A stretch of 34,892 nucleotides of DNA from Methanobacteriota archaeon (GCA_023396365.1 JAEWWL010000076.1:1-34892); one strand, 5' to 3'; positions 17,286-25,380 are shown, counted from the first letter of the stretch. Made by a program: numbers and translations. Notes: generated from the sequence alone by a model not told the origin.

Positions 17286-19415
17286 TTATACACCGGTTGT
17301 ATTCTTCACCGGTGATGATATCTTATCTATAAGCTCGCCGGGGGTAATCTTTGCAAGATTTCTAAGCTTTTCCATAAAAATATCCTTCTTTTCAGGGACA
17401 AGGGCTATCTCTAAGACCTCTTCTATCTTTGTGACAGGAATAATCTCAACCATATCCTTGTAGCGGTCCTCAATTAATACATCATCAAGGTTTGACTGCG
17501 GAATTATGACCGTCTTTATACCGGCCTTTGCAGCAGCCTCAATCTTGTATGTAACACCGCCAATTGGAAGGACATTTCCGCGGACTGACAAAGAGCCAGT
17601 CATTGCCACATCCTGGCGGACAGGAATTCCCTCAATTGCGCTAATCACAGCAGTTGTAACGCTGATTGATGCCGAATCTCCCTCAACACCGCTGTATGTG
17701 CCTATAAACTGGATATGGACATCCATGTTTTTGATGTCCTTTCCTGTAAACTTTTTTACAATGGCGCTTACGTTTATGATTGACTCCTTTGCAATCTCCT
17801 TTAAAAGTCCGGTTGCAATGATATTTCCTGTTGCACCCTGTGTCGGTGTTGCCTCTGCCATAATCGGAAGAACCTGGCCTGAGTCGGCGCCGACAACTGC
17901 AAGACCGTTGACACGGCCTACCTGTGTTCCCTTAACAACAGTAAGCTCATACTCGCGGCTTCTCTTTGTGTACTCATCAGATATCTGATCCTCAACCGAG
18001 CGGGCGATATTTTTCGCCTTTAGTACATGTTCGGTTGTTGTAACCTCTGATCCGTCCTGGCGTGCCATATCGCCTGCGACACGGATAAGTCCGCCCATGT
18101 CACGAAGCTTTAAGGTGATATGCCCTTTCCTGTTGCTTCTGCGCCTTGCCTCACGCATTATCTCTTCGATTGCGCCCCTGTCAAACGGCGGAATCTTGTT
18201 GTCGTTTTTTATCTCCTGGGCAACGAACCGGATAAACTTCTTCTGGTTCTCTTCAGTGTCAGGCATTGTATCCTGCATGTAGACTTCATATCCGTATCCT
18301 CTGATACGTGAACGAAGAGCAGGATGCATTCCTTCCATTGCATCAAGATTTCCTGCCGCAATCATGACAAATCTGCAGGGGACAGGCTCGGTCTTTACCA
18401 TCGCACCGCTTGAGCGCTCGCTCTGTCCGGTGATCGGAAATTCGCCCTCCTGAAGGGCAGTCAGAAGATTCTGCTGTGAGTGTGCAGTAAGGGTGTTGAT
18501 TTCATCTATGAAGAGAACACCTTTGTTTGCCTTGTGAATTGCTCCTGCCTCGACACGATCGTGTGCAGGCGTCTCAAGACCTCCGGACTGAAATGGGTCA
18601 TGCCTTACATCGCCTAAAAGTGCACCTGCATGAGAGCCGGTGCCGTCAAGATAAGGTGCATGTGCATCCTTTTCGCTTGATACGATGAGCTTTGGAACCA
18701 TCATCTCTTCTTTGGGTCTTGAATACTGAAGAGCCATGAATATAAAGGCAGCGCCGATAATACCCATCAAAAGCTGTCCTGTGATTATTGCATAGCCCAT
18801 TATGCCGAATATGAGTATCATAATCAGCGTGTTTCTTGTCTGTGCACGCTTTCTGGCTTCAGTTTTATGAGCAGAGACGATCTCTTTTCCGCGTCCGGCC
18901 TTAACAGTCCTTATTATCGGTGTGTTCTGATCATCGGAATTTGGGTAAACAAGTATATCCTGGAGATCCTCTTTTGGAAGAAGCTCTGCCATCGCCTTTG
19001 CAAGCATGGATTTTCCTGTTCCGGGCGTTCCTATCATCATCACATGACGCCTTTGGGTGGCTGCCTTTTTTATTACCTCAACAGCATGCTCCTGTCCGAT
19101 GACCTGGTCGATAAGCCTTTGAGGCACTTCAATATCAGAAGAAGTCTCAATCCTGTCAAGCTCTATTTCTTCAAGTTTGAGGAGTGGTTTTTTATCTTCT
19201 TTATTCTCATCATTATTTTCATCATCTCCATGGCTCTCGAAAACACTGACTATTGGAGCGTCAGCTGCGCGTGATTGTGCATCCTCTGACACATCTTTCT
19301 TTGGCAGGAGCTCTTTTTCATCAGCCTGCATGCCCAAAACAGGTGCATGGTCTGAAGAATCCTCAGCTTGTGCCTCTATTTGATTTTTATTGGTATATTT
19401 ATCGTTATTATCCAT
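17286..19415 (-). CDS. lonB: Membrane-anchored ATP-dependent protease LonB
   Basis: Archaeal LonB degrades damaged and regulatory proteins at the inner face of the membrane. A charged N-terminal stretch precedes the AAA+ domain, with Walker A GTPGTGKS near residue 132 and Walker B GVLFIDEINTL near 305. Between them lie two membrane helices (about residues 195-228), the hallmark of LonB. The protease domain has the catalytic serine in EGDSASIS near 582 and lysine in GGVTYKIEAA near 623. The frame opens at 19460, but GAGGT precedes the ATG at 19415 by ten bases and a TATA-like element points to transcription starting near 19445, so I prefer 19415 (709 residues). It shares its promoter region with prs, which runs the other way. 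Confidence 0.93.
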   Translation of the reverse strand: MDNNDKYTNKNQIEAQAEDSSDHAPVLGMQADEKELLPKKDVSEDAQSRAADAPIVSVFESHGDDENNDENKEDKKPLLKLEEIELDRIETSSDIEVPQRLIDQVIGQEHAVEVIKKAATQRRHVMMIGTPGTGKSMLAKAMAELLPKEDLQDILVYPNSDDQNTPIIRTVKAGRGKEIVSAHKTEARKRAQTRNTLIMILIFGIMGYAIITGQLLMGIIGAAFIFMALQYSRPKEEMMVPKLIVSSEKDAHAPYLDGTGSHAGALLGDVRHDPFQSGGLETPAHDRVEAGAIHKANKGVLFIDEINTLTAHSQQNLLTALQEGEFPITGQSERSSGAMVKTEPVPCRFVMIAAGNLDAMEGMHPALRSRIRGYGYEVYMQDTMPDTEENQKKFIRFVAQEIKNDNKIPPFDRGAIEEIMREARRRSNRKGHITLKLRDMGGLIRVAGDMARQDGSEVTTTEHVLKAKNIARSVEDQISDEYTKRSREYELTVVKGTQVGRVNGLAVVGADSGQVLPIMAEATPTQGATGNIIATGLLKEIAKESIINVSAIVKKFTGKDIKNMDVHIQFIGTYSGVEGDSASISVTTAVISAIEGIPVRQDVAMTGSLSVRGNVLPIGGVTYKIEAAAKAGIKTVIIPQSNLDDVLIEDRYKDMVEIIPVTKIEEVLEIALVPEKKDIFMEKLRNLAKITPGELIDKISSPVKNTTGV

Positions 19416-19442
19416 TGGTCTTTGTACCTCTCGCAAAACGAT

Positions 19443-19479
19443 AGTGCTTAAATGATTCATTCGTGATAGTTTAAGTACT
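19443..19479. promoter_or_regulatory. Symmetrical divergent promoter between lonB and prs
   Basis: AGTGCTTAAA at 19443-19452 and TTTAAGTACT at 19470-19479 form an inverted repeat with one mismatch in ten and a 17-base spacer. Each arm contains a CTTAAA element that could serve as TATA box: the left arm for prs (start near 19476), the right arm for lonB (start near 19445). The arrangement implies overlapping divergent promoters or a dimer-binding operator. No experimental support is available from sequence alone. Confidence 0.4.
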
Positions 19480-19499
19480 TTCCAGAACAGGTAATAATC

Positions 19500-20345
19500 A
19501 TGAAAATAGTCTGCAACGAGAAATCACAGGTTTTAGCCGCCAAAACAGCCAGGATTTCCGGCCCTGACCTTGTTCCGACTGAGTTTAAAACGTTCCCGGA
19601 CGGGGAGCTTTATTTAAAGACAGGCAGGACGGATGACAGGACTGTAATTATTGCAAGCATTACTGACAGCGACTCTTTTGTACAGACTCTTCTGTTAACA
19701 GACGCATGCGAGGGATCTGAAATTACTCTTGTAATTCCGTATATGGGATATGCAAGACAGGATAAAAAGTTCAATGACGGCGAGTCAGTAAGTGCAAGGG
19801 CAATTGCAAAGGCCCTGTCAGAAGGTGTTTCTCAGATATACACAATCAATACCCACGAAAAGGAGAACCTTTCATTCTTCAGGGCTCCTGCACAGGACTT
19901 AACACTTGCACCATATATATGCCGGTATATAGAGAGCTTAAATCTTGACAATCCCTTAATTCTTGCGCCGGACGCAGGAGCTGCCGGTTTTGTAAAGTCA
20001 GTTGCACAAAACATGGACTTTGACTGCGATCATCTCCAGAAGACAAGACATTCCGGAACAGAAGTTTCAATGCAGCCAAAAGAGCTTGATGCAAAAGGAA
20101 GAAGCGTCGTAATTGTTGATGACATAATATCAACCGGAGGAACACTTGCAACCGCTGCCAGAATGCTCATGCAGCAGGGTGCGGCCAGTGTTCACGCAGC
20201 ATGCGTCCACGGCGTATTCTCGGCAGGAGGCTATGCAAGGCTTTGTGCAGGAGGAGTTTTAACCGTTGCATCAAGCGACACAATTGAGTCGGCATCAAGC
20301 ACAATAACAGCAGCAGACTGCATTAAAAATGCAATTTTAAAATAA
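19500..20345 (+). CDS. prs: Ribose-phosphate pyrophosphokinase (PRPP synthase)
   Basis: Prs makes PRPP from ribose 5-phosphate and ATP, feeding nucleotide, histidine and tryptophan synthesis. The 281-residue length fits the short archaeal (class III) form. Landmarks are FKTFPDGELYLKTG in the N-terminal half, IPYMGYARQDKKFNDGESVSAR and the PRPP-binding loop VVIVDDIISTGGTLATAAR near residue 203-220. CAGGTAATAATC directly before the ATG contains a partial ribosome binding site. It is the first gene of a close run (gaps of 24, 20 and 14 bases) with nob1, a PRPP-binding regulator and cheW. Confidence 0.95.
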   Translation: MKIVCNEKSQVLAAKTARISGPDLVPTEFKTFPDGELYLKTGRTDDRTVIIASITDSDSFVQTLLLTDACEGSEITLVIPYMGYARQDKKFNDGESVSARAIAKALSEGVSQIYTINTHEKENLSFFRAPAQDLTLAPYICRYIESLNLDNPLILAPDAGAAGFVKSVAQNMDFDCDHLQKTRHSGTEVSMQPKELDAKGRSVVIVDDIISTGGTLATAARMLMQQGAASVHAACVHGVFSAGGYARLCAGGVLTVASSDTIESASSTITAADCIKNAILK

Positions 20346-20369
20346 CAAAAAATATTTTTAAAAGATATC

Positions 20370-20828
20370 ATGCCTGTAAAAATACCTGACTCATCTTTTT
20401 TTTTCCTTGACATTCCGCTTGAAGGAAGTCTTGCAATCCCGTCCTCTGTTGAGGAGGAGCTAAAGGATTTAAGGGCGAAATCAAAGCTTGAGGCATTAAA
20501 GGCAAAAGGGCTTTTTGTATGCGAGCCCTCTTTGGAGTCCAGAAAAAAAGTCATTAAGGCGGCTGAAAAATCAGGTGATGCAGGTGTTATATCACAAACG
20601 GATACTGATGTAATTGCGCTTGCACTCGAACTTGGCGGAGAGATTGCAACAGATGATTTTGCACTTTCAAATACGGCACAGACACTTGGGATTTCTGTAA
20701 TCCCGCTTCAGCAAAGAGCGGCGAAAAAACGGAGATGGAAATACCGCTGCACCGGATGCATGAAAATGCACGGGAAGCCGGGAATATGCGATGTCTGCGG
20801 TGCAGAGATCAAAAGAATGTTTAAGTGA
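20370..20828 (+). CDS. nob1: rRNA maturation endonuclease Nob1
   Basis: Nob1 cuts the 3' end of 16S rRNA during small-subunit maturation. The 152-residue product has an N-terminal PIN domain with acidic residues at PDSS (Asp7), VEEELKD, TDTDVIAL and ATDDFALSN, and a C-terminal zinc ribbon YRCTGC...CDVCG at residues 125-145. This order matches archaeal Nob1, and the length is slightly short of the usual 155-165. The N-terminus MPVKIPDSSFFF deviates from the common VLDTSA opening but keeps the first Asp. No strong ribosome site is visible 24 bases after prs, so translation may depend on the upstream gene. Confidence 0.88.
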   Translation: MPVKIPDSSFFFLDIPLEGSLAIPSSVEEELKDLRAKSKLEALKAKGLFVCEPSLESRKKVIKAAEKSGDAGVISQTDTDVIALALELGGEIATDDFALSNTAQTLGISVIPLQQRAAKKRRWKYRCTGCMKMHGKPGICDVCGAEIKRMFK

Positions 20829-20848
20829 GAAGATAAATATCCTAAAAT

Positions 20849-21469
20849 ATGTCATCACTAAACGAACTCATTGAAAAAGCAAAAAAGCTTCACTCTGAAG
20901 GAAGGAGCTCAAGCCAGATTGCCGATGAGATGAGCCTTTCTGTTGAGACTATAACATGGCTTTTAACCCAGCAGAAAGGCGAAAAGGCAGCTCCAAAGGA
21001 TATAGTAATAGACTGGTCATCAATAAGCGGTCATGCCGATATGCTCCGCGATGCATCACTGATGCTTCTTAAGAAGTTCATTCATGCACAGGAAGAGGAC
21101 AATCCTGATGATTACGATGAAAATTTCCCGGAACTGATTATAGGAGTTGCACATTCAGGAATTCCCATTGCCGCAATGATCGCCGGAGAGTCCGGCTGCC
21201 TTTTTACAATGTTTCACCCGAAAAAGCATGCAGCCGGTGAAAACCCGACAGGCTCTTTAAACAGCAGTTTTGCAGATGTGTCAGGAAAGAAATGTTTAAT
21301 TATTGACGATGTGATAACAAGCGGAAGAACAATTGCCGAGGCTGTTTCTGTTGTCAGAAAACACGGCGGAATACCGGTTGCAGTATGTGTTCTCTTTGAT
21401 AAGTTAGGCTTAAGGGATATTGACGGCGTCAGTGTCTATTCACTCGTCAAAGTAAGCAGAATCGACTAA
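20849..21469 (+). CDS. gfcR: GfcR-like regulator (HTH plus phosphoribosyltransferase domain)
   Basis: The 206-residue protein joins an N-terminal helix-turn-helix (RSSSQIADEMSLSVETITWLL, about residues 19-39) to a type I phosphoribosyltransferase domain with the PRPP loop CLIIDDVITSGRTIAEA near residue 149-165. This layout is the orotate phosphoribosyltransferase-like regulator family; in haloarchaea GfcR controls sugar catabolism genes. It is more likely a PRPP-sensing transcription factor than an enzyme. Its place two genes after prs, which makes PRPP, supports that idea as inference. It starts 20 bases after nob1 without a clear ribosome site. Confidence 0.85.
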   Translation: MSSLNELIEKAKKLHSEGRSSSQIADEMSLSVETITWLLTQQKGEKAAPKDIVIDWSSISGHADMLRDASLMLLKKFIHAQEEDNPDDYDENFPELIIGVAHSGIPIAAMIAGESGCLFTMFHPKKHAAGENPTGSLNSSFADVSGKKCLIIDDVITSGRTIAEAVSVVRKHGGIPVAVCVLFDKLGLRDIDGVSVYSLVKVSRID

Positions 21470-21483
21470 AAGGAGATAAAAAA

Positions 21484-21954
21484 ATGGCAGTAATTGACCT
21501 TGTTGTATTCGAGATGGACAGGACATATTATGCACTTGACATAACACTTGCACGTGAAATAGTTGAGATGATGCCGATAACGCCTGTTCCAAGATCTCCT
21601 TCGCATATTGAAGGAATAATTAATCTCCGCGGCGAGATTACAAAGATAATCAACTTAAGCAAACTCCTTGAAATCGAAGAGAAGCTAAGCCATGAAACAA
21701 GAAAGATAATTATCCTGACATCAGGCGACCAGGGCGGCGCAAAGATTGGAATAATTGTTGATGATGTAAAAAGCGTAATCCAGGTTGATGAGGCCACAAT
21801 AGACAGGATGGACAATGCAATCTCAAAAGAGGCATATGTAAACGGAATTATTAAGAAAAAATCAGACTCTGAAGATAAGGAGACAAGACTCATAATCTGG
21901 ATTGATGTTACAAAAATAATTGATGACTTAAATACAGAACCGATGATTCAATAA
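21484..21954 (+). CDS. cheW: Second chemotaxis adaptor CheW
   Basis: This 156-residue CheW is a close paralogue of the one at 7283: both share REIVEMMPITPVPRSPSHI and GIINLRGEIT exactly or nearly so and align end to end. AAAGGAGAT precedes the ATG at good spacing. Unlike its paralogue it does not sit beside a receptor; it is the last gene of the prs-nob1-gfcR run, 14 bases after gfcR. It may serve a different receptor set or CheA complex. The C-terminal tail (DDLNTEPMIQ) differs from the other copy. Confidence 0.92.
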   Translation: MAVIDLVVFEMDRTYYALDITLAREIVEMMPITPVPRSPSHIEGIINLRGEITKIINLSKLLEIEEKLSHETRKIIILTSGDQGGAKIGIIVDDVKSVIQVDEATIDRMDNAISKEAYVNGIIKKKSDSEDKETRLIIWIDVTKIIDDLNTEPMIQ

Positions 21955-22217
21955 GATTTCAGCAATACAGGCCAAAGACGAAGAATAACTTAAATTATAC
22001 AATAATAAACCAAAACATCTGAAAATTTAAAAAAAAATTAAAAAATAAAAAAAAATTACAGCGGAATAATAAAATTACTAAAAACCAAAAAAAAAAAAAT
22101 TTAAAAAAAATTAAAAATTTAAAACCAAAATAATTTAATTACTTAATTTTTTTATCAGACTGCAATTAAAAATAATATCCTCCAAAATTTCGGATTTTTG
22201 ATTTGCGCTGATTAATG

Positions 22218-22235
22218 AAGAATAAATATATTCTT
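22218..22235. promoter_or_regulatory. Inverted repeat upstream of the thermosome promoter
   Basis: AAGAATA at 22218-22224 and TATTCTT at 22229-22235 are a perfect 7-base inverted repeat around AATA. It sits about 40 bases before the thermosome TATA box, where an archaeal activator or repressor would bind. Chaperonin genes are commonly heat-regulated, so an operator role is plausible but unproven. Confidence 0.35.
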
Positions 22236-22272
22236 TTTCATACATCTGACAGAATCGCAACTTATAGAAAGT

Positions 22273-22281
22273 CATATATAG
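22273..22281 (+). promoter_or_regulatory. Thermosome TATA box
   Basis: CATATATAG preceded by GAAAGT fits an archaeal TATA box with its purine-rich BRE. Transcription would start near 22302, leaving a leader of about 28 bases with AAAGGAG at 22314-22320 before the ATG at 22330. Confidence 0.6.
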
Positions 22282-22329
22282 AATCACAATTCCACATTTA
22301 TGGAGAATTAAATAAAGGAGTATCTGCAT

Positions 22330-23928
22330 ATGTTATCAGGACAGCCAATAGTAATTTTACGCGACAATGTTGATGTAACAAGTGGAATGGAGGCACAGCG
22401 CTCAAATATCATGGCTTGCAAAGCCATCGCCGGCGCTGTAAGAACAACACTTGGTCCGCGTGGTATGGACAAAATGCTTGTCTCACCCTCAGGTGATGTT
22501 GTCATCACAAATGACGGGGCAACAATTCTTCATGAACTTTCAGTCGAGCACCCTGCAGCAAAGATGGTAATCGCTGTTGCAGAGGCGCAGGATGATGAGG
22601 TCGGAGACGGAACAACAACCGCAACAATTTTCATCGGCGCACTCATGGAAGAGGCCGAAATGCTCTTAAGAAAGGGCATTCACCCGACAATCATTGCAAA
22701 AGGATTCAACCTTGCAATGGTAAAGGCTCTTGAGATTTTAAACGAGAATGCAATCATCGCAGGACCTGAGAACAAGGATATGCTCTTAAAGGCTGCAGAA
22801 ACATCAGTCACCGGAAAGTCAATTGAGTCAATGAAGGACAACATTACAAAAATTATCGTTGATGCTGTTCTTGACGTTGCACAAAAAGACAAAGACGGCA
22901 AATACAAAGTCGATGAGGACGATGTCAGGATTAAAACAATTGTCGGCGACAGCCTTGATGAGGCAGAGCTTATAACAGGATTTTTAATCGACAAGACACG
23001 CTGCGACACAGGCATGCCAAAGAAGGTTGAAAACGCAGTAATTGCTCTTCTCTCACAGCCTCTTGAGATTAAAAAGACAGAGACAAAGTCAAAGGTAAAA
23101 CTGACCTCCGCAGAGCAGGTTGAGGCATTCTCCGAACAGGAGAAGGCGAACTTAAAGGCCCTTGCAGACAAGATTAAGGCATCAGGCGCAAATGTGGTCC
23201 TCTGCCAGAAGGGCATTGCCGACGCAGTCCAGTACTTCCTTGCGCATGAAAAGATAATGGCAATCCAGGATGTTCCTGAAAAGGACATGAAGGCATTTGC
23301 ACGTGCACTTGACGGAGTAATTGTAAACTCTGTAAATGATCTTGAAGAGTCAGTCTTTGGAAAAGCAGCTCTTGTTGAGGAGCTAAAAGACATTAAAGCA
23401 ACCAAATTTACAGGATGCAGCAACGGAAAGACTGTAAGCATCCTGATTAAAGGATCAAACCAGATATTTGTTGATGAGCTTGAACGTGCAGCATATGATG
23501 CAGTCCGCGTTGTAATGGATGCAATTGAAGACTGCAAGTTTGTTGTCGGTGCAGGAGCAATCGATACAGAAATCAGCCTTAAGCTTTCAGAATTCGCACC
23601 CACAGTCGGCGGAAGGATACAGCTCGCAATCGAGGCATTCTCAAGGATATTTGAGACAATTCCAAATACACTTGCAGAAAACTCAGGTCATGACCCGATT
23701 GACGTTTTAGTTGATTTAAAGGCTGCACACTCCGCAGGAGAAAAGTATGCAGGCTTAAATGTCTATACAGGAAAGGTCCAGGACATGTTCAAAGAGGGCG
23801 TCATTGAGCCGATGCGTGTAAAAAGGCAGGCAATCCAGAGTGCGGCAGAGACAGCATCACTTTTAATCCGCGTTGATGATATGATAGTCTCAAAGTCAGC
23901 TGCACAGATGGCAAGAGAGCAGCGCTGA
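22330..23928 (+). CDS. thsA: Thermosome subunit (group II chaperonin)
   Basis: The thermosome is the archaeal cytosolic ATP-driven folding chamber related to CCT. The 532-residue length is typical. Landmarks are RTTLGPRGMDKMLVSPSGDV, TNDGATIL and the ATP-site motif GDGTTTATIF near residue 92, and VVGAGAIDTEISLKL in the C-terminal equatorial domain, where many subunits have a GGGA variant. The C-terminus stops at AAQMAREQR without the Gly-Met-rich tail seen in some subunits. It has its own promoter and is followed by T-runs. The symbol is generic; several thermosome paralogues may exist elsewhere. Confidence 0.95.
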   Translation: MLSGQPIVILRDNVDVTSGMEAQRSNIMACKAIAGAVRTTLGPRGMDKMLVSPSGDVVITNDGATILHELSVEHPAAKMVIAVAEAQDDEVGDGTTTATIFIGALMEEAEMLLRKGIHPTIIAKGFNLAMVKALEILNENAIIAGPENKDMLLKAAETSVTGKSIESMKDNITKIIVDAVLDVAQKDKDGKYKVDEDDVRIKTIVGDSLDEAELITGFLIDKTRCDTGMPKKVENAVIALLSQPLEIKKTETKSKVKLTSAEQVEAFSEQEKANLKALADKIKASGANVVLCQKGIADAVQYFLAHEKIMAIQDVPEKDMKAFARALDGVIVNSVNDLEESVFGKAALVEELKDIKATKFTGCSNGKTVSILIKGSNQIFVDELERAAYDAVRVVMDAIEDCKFVVGAGAIDTEISLKLSEFAPTVGGRIQLAIEAFSRIFETIPNTLAENSGHDPIDVLVDLKAAHSAGEKYAGLNVYTGKVQDMFKEGVIEPMRVKRQAIQSAAETASLLIRVDDMIVSKSAAQMAREQR

Positions 23929-23937
23929 TAAATATTA

Positions 23938-23979
23938 GCTTTCTTTTAAATTTTTTTTTTAAAAACAAAATTATTTTTA
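23938..23979 (+). terminator. U-tract terminator after the thermosome gene
   Basis: Just after the stop the plus strand reads CTTTCTTTTAAA followed by a run of ten T at 23951-23960 and further T-runs. This is a typical archaeal U-tract stop. The gene on the other side runs towards it, so the two are convergent. Confidence 0.55.
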
Positions 23980-24029
23980 TATTTTTCCAGGTCCTGCTTT
24001 TTTAGCCCTTAATTTTATGAGACCTTTTT

Positions 24030-24233
24030 TTAGCCCCTTGATGAGGTTGTTAAAACTGTATATGAGCACTCCTCTGCCTTTTCATCTTCAGGCACAGGCA
24101 CACCGTCTTTATAGATTATTACAGTATCAGGAATGACATTTTTTATAAGAAGAAGCTCGCAGAGCAGTTTTCCCTCTTCAAACTCAAATTCGCATGACTC
24201 ATTCTCACGCCTGAAAAACATCCTGCACTTCAT
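24030..24233 (-). CDS. ThiS/MoaD-like ubiquitin-fold protein lacking Gly-Gly end
   Basis: This 67-residue protein resembles the ThiS/MoaD/SAMP sulfur-carrier fold: FEFEEGKLLCELLLIKN is followed by the typical IPDTVIIYKDGVPVPEDE hairpin and a final beta strand. Known carriers end in Gly-Gly, whose C-terminus is adenylated and thiocarboxylated. Here the end reads TTSSRG, with Arg-Gly, and neither other frame supplies a Gly-Gly. It has four cysteines, unusual for so small a carrier. TTTTATAAC at about 24262-24270 is a TATA box and GAGGAT lies nine bases before the ATG, so it has its own promoter. It could be a non-conjugating relative or a diverged carrier. Confidence 0.75.
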   Translation of the reverse strand: MKCRMFFRRENESCEFEFEEGKLLCELLLIKNVIPDTVIIYKDGVPVPEDEKAEECSYTVLTTSSRG

Positions 24234-24262
24234 AAAATAATCCTCAAAAATAGTATGTTTTG

Positions 24263-24270
24263 TTATAAAA
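24263..24270 (-). promoter_or_regulatory. TATA box for the ThiS-like gene
   Basis: The minus strand reads TTTTATAA about 30 bases before the ATG. The leader would be only about ten bases, starting close to the GAGGAT ribosome site, so a slightly different start point is possible. The surrounding spacer (24234-24336) is T-rich on the plus strand and holds no other gene. Confidence 0.45.
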
Positions 24271-24336
24271 TGAGGTTTTGGGTTTATTTTTTTGTCCGGA
24301 CTTTTTTTATTATGACTTTTTTTTGGGAGACTTTGT

Positions 24337-25329
24337 TTAGTCTTTTCTAAACTGCGGCATCATTGAGCGCAGTTCGGATCCGACTTCCTCTATTAAGTGC
24401 TCTTCATCAGCACGTGTAAGAGCTGTGAATACCGGACGGTTCACCATGTTCTCCAAAATCCATTCCTTTGCAAACTCTCCGGTCTGAATTTCGCATAAAA
24501 TTTCCTGCATTGCCTCGTAGGACTCCTCCCCGATTACACGCGGGCCGCGGGTGATGTCTCCGTACTGTGCAGTGTTTGAGATTGAGTCACGCATGTTTGT
24601 AAATCCGCCCTCATAGATCATATCAACAATCAGCTTCATCTCATGGCAGACTTCAAGGTAAGCCATCTCAGGTGCATATCCTGCGCCGACAAGCGTGTCA
24701 AACCCTGCCTTGATAAGAGAGGTTACTCCTCCGCAGAGGACTGCCTGCTCGCCGAAGAGATCTGTTTCAGTCTCCTCGCGGAAGGTTGTCTCAAGAACAA
24801 CCGCACGTGTTCCGCCTATGCCCTTTGCATATGCGAGTGCAATCTTCTTTGCGTTTCCGGAGTAGTCCTGGTAAATTGCAATAAGCGCCGGAACTCCCTT
24901 TCCCTCCTCAAAGGTCCTTCTTACCATATGCCCCGGACCTTTTGGCGCAACCATTATCACATCGACATTCTCAGGCGGAACAATCTGCCCGAAGTGGATG
25001 TTAAATCCGTGCGAGAACATCAGGCATTTGTTCTCTGTTAAATAAGGCATAATCTCTGATCTGTAAACCGCAGCCTGTGATTCGTCAGGAAGGAGAATCT
25101 GAATAACGTCCGCGTTTTTTGCAGCCTCGCTTACATCAAAGACAGAAAAGCCGTCTTTTTTCGCCTGCTCCCTGCTTTTTCCCGGCCTTATGCCGATTAT
25201 AACCTTAAGACCGCTGTCCTTTAAGTTTAAAGCCTGCCCTCTTCCCTGTGAACCGTATCCTATTACAGCTATTGTCTTTCCCGAAAGATTTCCAAGATCT
25301 GCATCTGATTCGTAATATTTTTCCATCAT
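24337..25329 (-). CDS. ilvC: Ketol-acid reductoisomerase
   Basis: IlvC converts acetolactate and acetohydroxybutyrate to dihydroxy acids in valine, leucine and isoleucine synthesis, using NADPH and magnesium. The 330-residue class I protein has the nucleotide-binding motif GYGSQGRGQALNLKDSG near residue 22-38, the RPGKS cofactor loop, and the catalytic KGPGHMVRRTFEEGKGVP segment. The C-terminal knotted domain (ETDLFGEQAVLCGGV, then EVCHEMKLIVDMIYEGG) is complete. AGGTGA lies six bases before the first ATG. It follows leuA by 51 bases, in one operon opposite to the main branched-chain operon. Confidence 0.96.
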   Translation of the reverse strand: MMEKYYESDADLGNLSGKTIAVIGYGSQGRGQALNLKDSGLKVIIGIRPGKSREQAKKDGFSVFDVSEAAKNADVIQILLPDESQAAVYRSEIMPYLTENKCLMFSHGFNIHFGQIVPPENVDVIMVAPKGPGHMVRRTFEEGKGVPALIAIYQDYSGNAKKIALAYAKGIGGTRAVVLETTFREETETDLFGEQAVLCGGVTSLIKAGFDTLVGAGYAPEMAYLEVCHEMKLIVDMIYEGGFTNMRDSISNTAQYGDITRGPRVIGEESYEAMQEILCEIQTGEFAKEWILENMVNRPVFTALTRADEEHLIEEVGSELRSMMPQFRKD

Positions 25330-25380
25330 CTTAATTCACCTAAACTCCTTTCATGTAAGATTTCAATTCCAAATGATTAA

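Larger units (their letters stand above)
21955..22329. other. AT-rich spacer before the thermosome gene
   Basis: This 375-base spacer holds no gene I can support. From about 22010 to 22140 it is almost entirely A with some T on the plus strand, with many runs of five to thirteen A. A T-run at 22145-22152 could end the cheW transcript. Further right lie an inverted repeat (22218-22235) and the thermosome TATA box (22273-22281). Confidence 0.7.

Noticed and set aside
22135..22329. A 64-codon minus-strand frame before the thermosome
   Set aside because: It covers the thermosome TATA box and ribosome site, is rich in Ile, Leu and Tyr from AT-rich DNA, and has no ribosome binding site or recognisable domain.
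22680..23603. A 307-codon minus-strand frame
   Set aside because: It is a shadow antisense to the well-supported thermosome gene; its Ser- and Ala-rich composition comes from the codon use of the real gene.
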